Positions 57,658-64,000 of a DNA stretch of 64,000 nt are shown here, piece by piece. How positions within the stretch are numbered: position 1 is the stretch's first letter; each line of letters begins with the position of its first letter. The notes under the pieces are model-generated. The model did no database searches and was not told the DNA's origin. It saw only the letters and a list, made by a program, of their open reading frames with translations. The position numbers were made by a program, and so were the translations under genes. This DNA comes from Chaetomium olivaceum (taxonomy: Eukaryota; Ascomycota; Sordariomycetes; Sordariales; Chaetomiaceae): assembly GCA_039881045.1 (NCBI GenBank), contig JAYWVB010000017.1, positions 372,001-436,000 on the forward strand, given 5' to 3'.

Positions 57658-59218
57658 TCATAGCTCGATGAAGTCCTTTTGGTCTGCAAAATCAAGGCCC
57701 CCCTCGTCGTCTTGGCCGATGAACTCGTCCACCTCATCCGAGTCAATATCATCCTCGTCGATCGACTCGCCGTCGTCATCGCTGGAAAGGTCGGCCATCT
57801 CGTCGTCTCCGTCTCCCGCGCTGGACAGATCCCGCCCGCCGGCTCCTTTCCGGAGGACGCTTGCCCTCTCCCGATGCGGCAGCTTACACCCCTTGATCTT
57901 ACAAACACCCGTGTTGCTGAAGTCGGGGCACTCGAAGACGTGGCGATCTGGGCAGCTGGCACCCTTCTGGCAGTAGCCGTAGAAGCCGAAATCCCTGCAC
58001 ACTGGAGCAGCTGGTGACACTTTTACGTGGGTATACTTGCAGTCAGCCTTGGTGCAACTATCGCGGGCAAAATGCAGGCAGGCCGGAGTGCGCTCGGGAA
58101 CGAGGTCATGCGAGAGATCACAGTTGTCGCCCCTAGGGCATTCGCCCTGCTGTAAGAAGTCCTTGCAAATGGCGACCTTGTGCGGATCATGCACGTAGCG
58201 GCAGCGCGGGCCGTGGGTGCAGGAACCTGTGTCTCGGTTAGCGATTCTCAGATAACTTACCGAAGCCCGGCCCGGGGGTGGTGTTGTTCGGGACATCGGT
58301 CGAGGAAAATAATGTTACCCGTCATGGAAAACTGTTTGCAAGGCACGTTGACCTTTTTGACGGCACCAGATTGCCTGCCACAAAATCCTGGGGTCAGTTG
58401 CCCGGCCCCGAGGTCACAGGAGACATACCGCGCGCCTTCACAATGCCGTGGCGATACAAGTTGCCGTTCTTGCTTCGGTAGAACTTGACCCCTCCAACGA
58501 GTGCCATTTTCGGTGTAGCCTTTGCCGAGTTGTTATCGCCTGCGCCAATGTGAGCATCCTGAGGAGTTGCCGTGCGCGGTCGCGACGCACCGGGAACCTT
58601 GACAAGCTTGCTGCCGTTCTTGACGACCAGGAACCGGACACCCTGGACGGTGATCTCGTATTTGCCGGCGGCCTGCTGGTTAGTCCCCATGAGCCCTCCG
58701 CTATTTACCATGCGGTTGATATGGTTTGTCAGCTTAGCACGCTCTTGCCTGTCTCTGAGAGCAAGCTTCTGGCGGCGGGTCTGCTCCATGGCAGCGGCCC
58801 GCGATTGCGCGTCCTTGGTGTAGACGTTTGTATTGATCAGTTGTAGGTGGCGATCGTTCTTGGTCACCCACGACGAGGTGGATGCATCTGATGTCGTGCC
58901 CGATTCAGCGTCGCCCGACTGGTTCTGTTGTGATCCGTTATTCAAAACAAGGGTCCGGTTGCGATAAACAGGCATTCGTGCGCTGGAGTGGCCGCCACGA
59001 TGAGGGAACCCGCCGCGGCGCCATCCAGTCGAGTAGCCAGCGTCTTGAAACGCGTCAGTCCCGGCGCGGTAATCAATCGGTCGACCGGTCGACATACGAT
59101 GATGCGTTCGAGCATGACGAGCGGGACCGACACCCGCCTGTTGATTCCTGTGGCGATTGATCTGACCAGCCAGACGACCGATTCTCTCCATCACCTCCCG
59201 GTCCTCTATCGACGACAT
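57658..59218 (-). CDS. CCCH zinc-finger protein, five fingers (ZC3H3-like)
   Basis: Nuclear RNA-binding protein resembling metazoan ZC3H3 and fission yeast Red5, factors linked to poly(A) RNA export or decay; assignment by architecture only. Exons (minus): 59218-58429, 58387-58319, 58226-57658. The first intron is just 41 nt and uses the acceptor ACCCCAG (the alternative TGGCAG breaks the frame); the second is 92 nt. The product is 475 aa. The middle part carries KYEITVQGVRFLVVKNGSKL and GVKFYRSKNGNLYRHGI, short conserved repeats preceding the fingers. Five consecutive CCCH fingers follow, from VPCKQFSMTG|SCTHGPRCRYVH through ICKDFLQQGECPRGDNC, CLHFARDSCTKADCKYTH, CRDFGFYGYCQKGASCPDRH to CPDFSNTGVCKIKGCKLPH. 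The tail is acidic (about residues 420-475). Confidence 0.88.
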
Positions 59219-59646
59219 CGTGATATATTTTTATATCTACGATTGTCGGATCTCAACTGGGACTGTGGTGGATTGCGACGATGGCGAGTTTGTAACTCGT
59301 GCGATGTTTGTCGCAAAAGGTGCGACGAGTTGGTGGTGTGGCGGGGGTTTGAACAAAAGAACCAAGTGGCGTTCGATGCACGTGTCAAGCGCCGGCTGCG
59401 GTTTTGGCAGGCGTGGCCAATCAACAGTCAATGGCTTGGGGCGTTGCTCAGTGACCTCACAGGCTGAACCTCAGCCTTTCAGAAGGCACCTGGGTGTGCT
59501 AGGTTGCAACATTGGTACATTAGATTCATCCTCGGGCTTGCTTTATTCTTGAACCACATCCTTCATTCTCTTTACCAACAACAGTGACGATAACCGCCCA
59601 CTTCCCCAAATTTCTTAATTACCGCTAATACAACGAGAATTTGACG
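59219..59646. promoter_or_regulatory. Probable bidirectional promoter CCCH gene/tfg2
   Basis: 428 bp between divergent start codons. The TTATATTTTTATATC run (59221-59240) next to the CCCH start is a plausible AT-rich core element. No specific factor sites called. Confidence 0.55.
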
Positions 59647-60859
59647 ATGGCCGAACCGCAGATCAAGCCCGACCCCGATGCGGGCTCCCCTTTCATGGAC
59701 GAGGTTGACGAAACCCCCGATCTCGAATTCTTCGACAAGCTACCCGACGCAAACTCGTATAATAGAATGTATCTTACGCGCCTACCGGGCTATGTCTGGG
59801 AGGCCTGGTCGAAGCTGAACGATGATGACGAGATCGAGATTGGGACAATTCGCCAATTCACAGATGAAAATGGCAAAGAAGTCAGCGCGCCTTCAGTTAG
59901 AAACACATGTTTTAGCACGACTAACACTTTTCTTTAGAGATTGCAGATGCGTCTCAAGCCGGAAATGGAGGCCCATAAGGAGGTGCCCAAAGAGTACGAC
60001 ATGGACGTTTCGAATCACGATGTCAACAACACCTTCGTCTTCACCGAGCAGGACCTGCCAAGCTACGCTGCGAAGAACAAAGAGAGGGCCGCTGCGTTGG
60101 CCCAGGGCATCCCTGCGCACCTCCTGCGCAAACAGCAAAGGCAAACGGAGCAGCAGGCTGCCGACCGAGGGAGAAAAGCCGCGCCCTATTCCCGCAGGCC
60201 GATTCCAAGTCGGTACCTCCGTGTCCTCGCCAGATCAACGCAACGTTGCTAATTGAAGACGCAGAGAAAACCAGGATTGCGGGAAGAATCAAGCACGAAG
60301 TCGTCTGTACTCCGGTACGAAACGCCGAGGCCGACAGGTTCCTATCCATCCGGGCAGAGCGCGCCCAGAAGCCCCTGAAGACGGTTACGATGCTCTACGG
60401 CATTCCGCCTTCTGGAGATACCACCAACCCCCACGAATGGGACGACTTCCTTGTATGTAGCCCTGTTTCTTTTCCGCTCGGTCGCCTCACTGACACATGG
60501 CGTAGAAAACCAAAGAGAAGCCGACCAAGGCGAAGAAGATGGAGAACAAGGCGACCCGCTGGCCCGAGAACCAGCTCTTGGATGCGATTGCCAGGTGCTT
60601 CTCGGAGCACAAATACTGGTCCATCAAGGCCTTTCGCGGGAAGATTCCGCAGCCCGAGGCCTATCTCCGCGAGACCCTCGAGAAGGTGGCCGTCCTGCAC
60701 CGGTCTGGCACCTTCGCCAACCACTGGTCGCTTAAGCCCGAGTACCAAGGCATCCTTGCCTCGCTACCCAAACCGGCGGATGACGCGGCAGTGCCAAAGG
60801 CGGATGCCGCGTCTGAGGACGAGGATGAGGACGACATCAAAATGGAGGATGTCTTGTAA
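59647..60859 (+). CDS. tfg2: TFIIF subunit beta (RAP30/Tfg2)
   Basis: Small subunit of general transcription factor IIF, which binds RNA polymerase II in the pre-initiation complex. Exons 59647-59880, 59938-60208, 60265-60452, 60506-60859; introns of 53-57 nt with GT-AG. The product is 348 aa. The N-terminal dimerisation region is LPGYVWEAWSKLNDDDEIEIG; the central part shows RPIPKKTRIAGRIKHEVVC, the typical TFIIF-beta joint (PKKTR spans exons 2 and 3). The C-terminal winged helix is RWPENQLLDAIARCFSEHKY, then SIKAFRGKIPQPEAYLRETL and the HRSGTFANHWSLKPEY end. The acidic tail ends DEDDIKMEDVL. No defects seen. Confidence 0.95.
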
Positions 60860-61336
60860 TGTCTCGGGTTAAGGGTCCGGGTGGGGTCGGCGCGGCGTTC
60901 TCGGGATGTTGCTTGGTTTGCGGTTTACGGTTTACAGAAGGTCTCAGGACGATGCATGATACCCTTCAACAAGAAAACAAGACAAGCTTGGCGTGTGATG
61001 TGTATAGTGTGATCATGCTGGTTGCTGTTGCCGCCAGGTCTGATCGGCATTCAGCTACCAGCAGCAAAGCCACCGCCAGTTCCATGTCTGTCTCACTGGC
61101 GGTCTGTTTGTCTTGTCTTGTTAGTGAGCGAGGAATTGTGGGGTCCGAGCCGGCTGCACCCAACCTTACAAGTAACCTACCAAGCAACCGTACTATAGCC
61201 GGATTTCCTTGGTCTTCATCAACACGCAGCATCACCTCCAACTTGATTTTTAAACATATCATATCTTAGTCAACCCCCCCGTAGGCAATCAAACACCCCA
61301 CAGAAACATCACGTCACAGCAAACAAACCGCCCACC
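60860..61336. other. Intergenic tfg2-HAD gene
   Basis: 3' flank of tfg2 and promoter of the next gene; no gene seen. Confidence 0.5.
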
Positions 61337-62445
61337 ATGACTCAACGACTCCTCCTCCTCGACTTCGACGGCACCATAACCCAAAACGACTCCCTCGCCT
61401 CCCTCATCGCCCTCTCCATCGAAGCCCTCCCCCATCCCCTTCCTCATCCCCTTCCCCGCCTACACCCTCTCCATCATCAGCAGAACCCCCCTTCCCCGCC
61501 AACCACCCCCAAACCCATCACCACCACCGACTCCACCCCCACCACAAAACCCACCACCACACCGATAGACAAACCCGCCCTGACCGCCCTCTGGACCGAG
61601 ATAGTGCACGACTACCTCGCCGCGCACGCCGCGCACCGCGCGTCCTATCGTCCGCCGGCCGAGGAACGGGCCACGCTGGCCGCCGAGCTGGCCTTTCTCG
61701 AGAGTGTCGGCCCCGTCGAGCAGGCGTCGTGTGCGGCGGGTGGGGGAGGCGGGGTTTTTTGCTGGGTTGGGGGCGCGGGTTCTGGAGGGGGTTGGGAGGA
61801 GGGCTTGGGCGGTTGGGAATGCTGGTGATGATGGGAATGGAGGTGGGGGTGGGGAGGGGAGTGGTGATGGGGGAGGGGGAGGGGGATGGCGGTGGTGAAG
61901 TTGAGGGGGTTAGGGTGAGGAAGGGGTTTGGCGAGTTTTTGGGGAGGTATGGTGGTGGTGGTGGTAGTAGCAGTGGGAGTGAGAGTGAGGGCGAGAAGGG
62001 GTGGGATGTGGCGGTGGTGAGTGTGAATTGGTCGGGGGCGTTTATCAAAGGGGTTGTGGAGGCTGCGAGTGGGAATGGGGGTATACGGAGGGTGGTCGCG
62101 AATGGGATTGGGTTTCCGAAGGGCATGATTGAGGGGCCGCCGGAGCTGGGCAAGGAGCCGCTCTGTACGGCAGGGGATAAGTTGCGGGCGATGGACTCGG
62201 TGAAGCGTGGGTTGGACAAGCAAAAGGTGGTGTATTTTGGGGACTCGGCGACGGATTTGGCGTGTTTGGTGGCAGCGGACTTAGGAGTGGTCATGGCGGA
62301 TGACGGGGAAACTAAGCTGTTGAAGATATTGGCGAGGATAGGGTTCGAGGTGCCGCATGTGCAAGAGGCCAGGGAAGGGGATAAGTTGGCTTGGGGGAGG
62401 GACTTCGAGGAGGTTCTTCAAAGCGGGGTGATGGAGAGGATATGA
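61337..62445 (+). CDS. HAD-superfamily phosphatase (frame-broken)
   Basis: Phosphoserine-phosphatase-like hydrolase of the haloacid dehalogenase superfamily; the substrate is unknown. HAD motif I is LLLDFDGTIT (residues 5-14, nucleophile Asp in DxDGT). The C-terminal motifs are VANGIGFPKG and VVYFGDSATDLACL (GDSxTD, motif IV), with VVMADDGET. The N-terminal 130 residues contain a Pro/Thr/His-rich insertion. The body appears in three frames: 61337 to about 61728, then about 61704-61800 (VRRVGEAGFFAGLGARVLEG), then from about 61850 to the stop at 62445. Changes fall near 61725-61732 and in the G-rich repeat 61830-61900. Homopolymer miscalls are the simplest explanation; inactivation is not excluded. 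Length about 370 aa when bridged. Confidence 0.75.
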
Positions 62446-62917
62446 CCACGCGTTGACTCGTTTTTTACTTCGCAAGTTTGATAGGGTGGCCAGAAATACT
62501 GCTTCCGGCTGGCTTAGAACCACAGCAACCTGTTTACCATAATAATGCAGCACACTCCTAATACTCTCATCTACGCATTCTCCGTATTGGATGTGATTTT
62601 GGTCCGTAGAACACACTGTAATGAACTTACTGTCAAGTTTCTGGACATTCGAGCCCCGTGACAAAGACAACCAGCCATGAACGAACAAAAGGCGTCATCA
62701 CGGCTGGCAAAGGGGAACCTTAAGTTGTCCGCCACTACGCACGGTAACAATGTGAACAATGCGTTTCGTAGGCAACAAGATGTCTGAACAACCGTGCCCT
62801 CCTCAGTATATAACCCAGGGCTTCCCCAGCTTCGGGGGGACAGCAGCTGGATTCCCGTCCTTACACTTCCCGTCCTTACCCTAACTTGCAACCCCAGCCC
62901 CATTCTCTACCACACCC
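62446..62917. other. Intergenic
   Basis: 3' flank of the HAD gene and promoter of the next ORF. TATATAACCC at about 62808 lies about 110 bp before the next start and could be its TATA box. Confidence 0.5.
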
Positions 62918-63490
62918 ATGTGTGTCCACCGACGCCTCGTATTTGACTGCGTCCACCAAGCCTGGCTGGGCGTCAGTGGGTTCTGTGAGCTCCAGCAGGT
63001 ATACGACCGCCACAAGATCAACATGGTCTGTAGCGAACGATGGTCGCACGGCTATGACACAATCCGCATCCAATCCAAGTGTGACCGATGCACCGAGCAA
63101 CAGAGCAGTGACAAGTCCAAGCTTGACGCCGTAAGGTACCATATCAAGGCACTCAAGGAGCAGCTCAATCTAATCAAGGGCGACATCAAGACCAAGAAGG
63201 AGGAGTGGGCCAACATGGACTCGGTGCTGGAGAAAGCCAAGCCAGCGGTTGCCACGAAGGGAGACGATGATAGTTCAAGTTCTTCGCTGGAGGAAACTCC
63301 CGATACGTCCGACGACGGGTCCCAACCCAAGAAAGAGGTGGAAATGGATCGCGATCACCGGCCCTTTGGGTTGTCCTTGAAGATTGCTCAGCGGGAGGCG
63401 ATTGATGCGGGTGATGCGCGGGGGCAGCTGTATACGACAGTATGTTGGATTGTATGTTGGAGCAGCGTTATGGACATGGGTGGATCCTGA
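62918..63490 (+). CDS. Cys-rich coiled-coil protein, unknown function
   Basis: 190-aa single ORF. The N-terminal 60 residues have spaced Cys/His (MCVHRRLVFDCVHQ, GFCELQ, MVCSERWSHGY, CDRC), a possible zinc-binding module. The MC-start resembles small ascomycete proteins and the gene at 19441-19854. A predicted coiled coil (about residues 65-100: LDAVRYHIKALKEQLNLIKGD) is followed by an acidic Ser-rich region. The last 20 residues (TVCWIVCWSSVMDMGGS) look unlike the rest and may be intron read-through, so the true 3' end could differ. A TATA-like box precedes it at about 62808. Confidence 0.55.
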   Translation: MCVHRRLVFDCVHQAWLGVSGFCELQQVYDRHKINMVCSERWSHGYDTIRIQSKCDRCTEQQSSDKSKLDAVRYHIKALKEQLNLIKGDIKTKKEEWANMDSVLEKAKPAVATKGDDDSSSSSLEETPDTSDDGSQPKKEVEMDRDHRPFGLSLKIAQREAIDAGDARGQLYTTVCWIVCWSSVMDMGGS

Positions 63491-64000
63491 CTCGAAAGCT
63501 GAAAAAGGCTACCTCGACAGCCTAAGAGCCGTTCAAAATTGAAAGAGGTGGAATGGTTAGAAGTATCTGTAGAGACGATTCCAGTTAAGGTTTCTTTCAA
63601 GGGTAGGGGCGGGGGCGGGGGTCTCTTGTAAAAGGCACCGTTTTGCTGTTGAGTTGGAGGTTTTGTCAAGCTAGCGAGCGAACTGGGCTGTATCAAGACA
63701 CGCCTAACCAGATTGTTACAATAAATGGTCGTCTTTGTTAAAATCTTTGCATATACATTTACTGATATCGTGAGAAGGGAATAACGATGTTTGTCACTAG
63801 CAAGACTAGCAAGTTGACCATCTCCTCGATCCCCAAGACACTGGGAGATGTGTAGAAGGGCCAATGGCTAGAGGAAATGTTATGATTAAAACGTCTGGTG
63901 AGGGAAAGGAACTGTGGTTGCCGATGATATATCGATAGCCGGGAGGCATTTGCACCAGACAGGCGCGTCCAAACCTCCAGGTTGGTTTGGCATCACATGT
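63491..64000. other. Window end, no gene recognised
   Basis: 3' flank of the last ORF; a GGGGCGGGGGCGGGGG run at 63605-63621. Nothing else supported. Confidence 0.5.

Overview
The window is nuclear DNA from a filamentous ascomycete, most likely a Sordariomycete close to Chaetomiaceae/Sordariales. The evidence is spliceosomal introns of about 50-100 nt with GT...CTAAC/CTGAC...AG signals, GC-rich third codon positions, many low-complexity protein insertions, and a typical Pezizomycotina gene set. The species cannot be named from the sequence alone.

Layout. 1-2453: 3' part of a RING-finger gene (+), apparently continuing to 2966 through two in-frame TAG codons. 4628-6167 (-): APH/ACAD10-type phosphotransferase. 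7305-10521 (-): checkpoint clamp loader Rad17. 11207-13808 (-): F-box/leucine-rich protein. 15634-16173 (+): V-ATPase assembly factor Pkr1. 16740-17348 (+): SmD1. 17869-18837 (-): eRF1 methyltransferase Mtq2. 19441-19854 (-): small Cys-rich protein. 20284-23322 (-): Yvc1-type TRP cation channel. 24350-25274 (-): ATP synthase subunit 4, divergent from Noc4 at 25619-27362 (+). A gene desert of about 9 kb leads to a predicted membrane-anchored bZIP factor (36437-38377, +), followed by another 6 kb without genes. 44324-45986 (-): Sel1-repeat (Nif1-like) protein. 46517-46610 (+): intron-containing tRNA-Ile. 47022-49272 (+): HTH plus Pro/Gln-rich protein. 49762-52725 (-): Utp12/Dip2, divergent from ARPC2 at 53122-54351 (+). 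54640-56727 (-): Baeyer-Villiger-type monooxygenase. 57658-59218 (-): five-finger CCCH protein, divergent from TFIIF beta at 59647-60859 (+). 61337-62445 (+): HAD phosphatase. 62918-63490 (+): Cys-rich coiled-coil protein.

There is no operon or obvious secondary-metabolite cluster. The content is mostly housekeeping: ribosome biogenesis (Noc4, Utp12), splicing (SmD1), translation termination (Mtq2), transcription (TFIIF), respiration and vacuole function (Atp4, Pkr1, Yvc1), actin (ARPC2) and DNA-damage checkpoint (Rad17). Three intergenic stretches of about 340-430 bp lie between divergent essential genes and are probable bidirectional promoters.

A recurrent observation cuts across the window. 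At least nine genes whose conserved protein sequence runs through two or more frames have their frame restored by adding single G or C bases, usually in short G/C runs. This looks more like systematic homopolymer undercalling in the assembly than biology, and it must be kept in mind before calling any of these genes a pseudogene. The most interesting biological candidates are the membrane-tethered bZIP factor inside a 15-kb gene desert, the SQ-cluster expansion in Rad17, the in-frame stop codons in the RING gene, and the HTH/Pro-Gln-rich gene.
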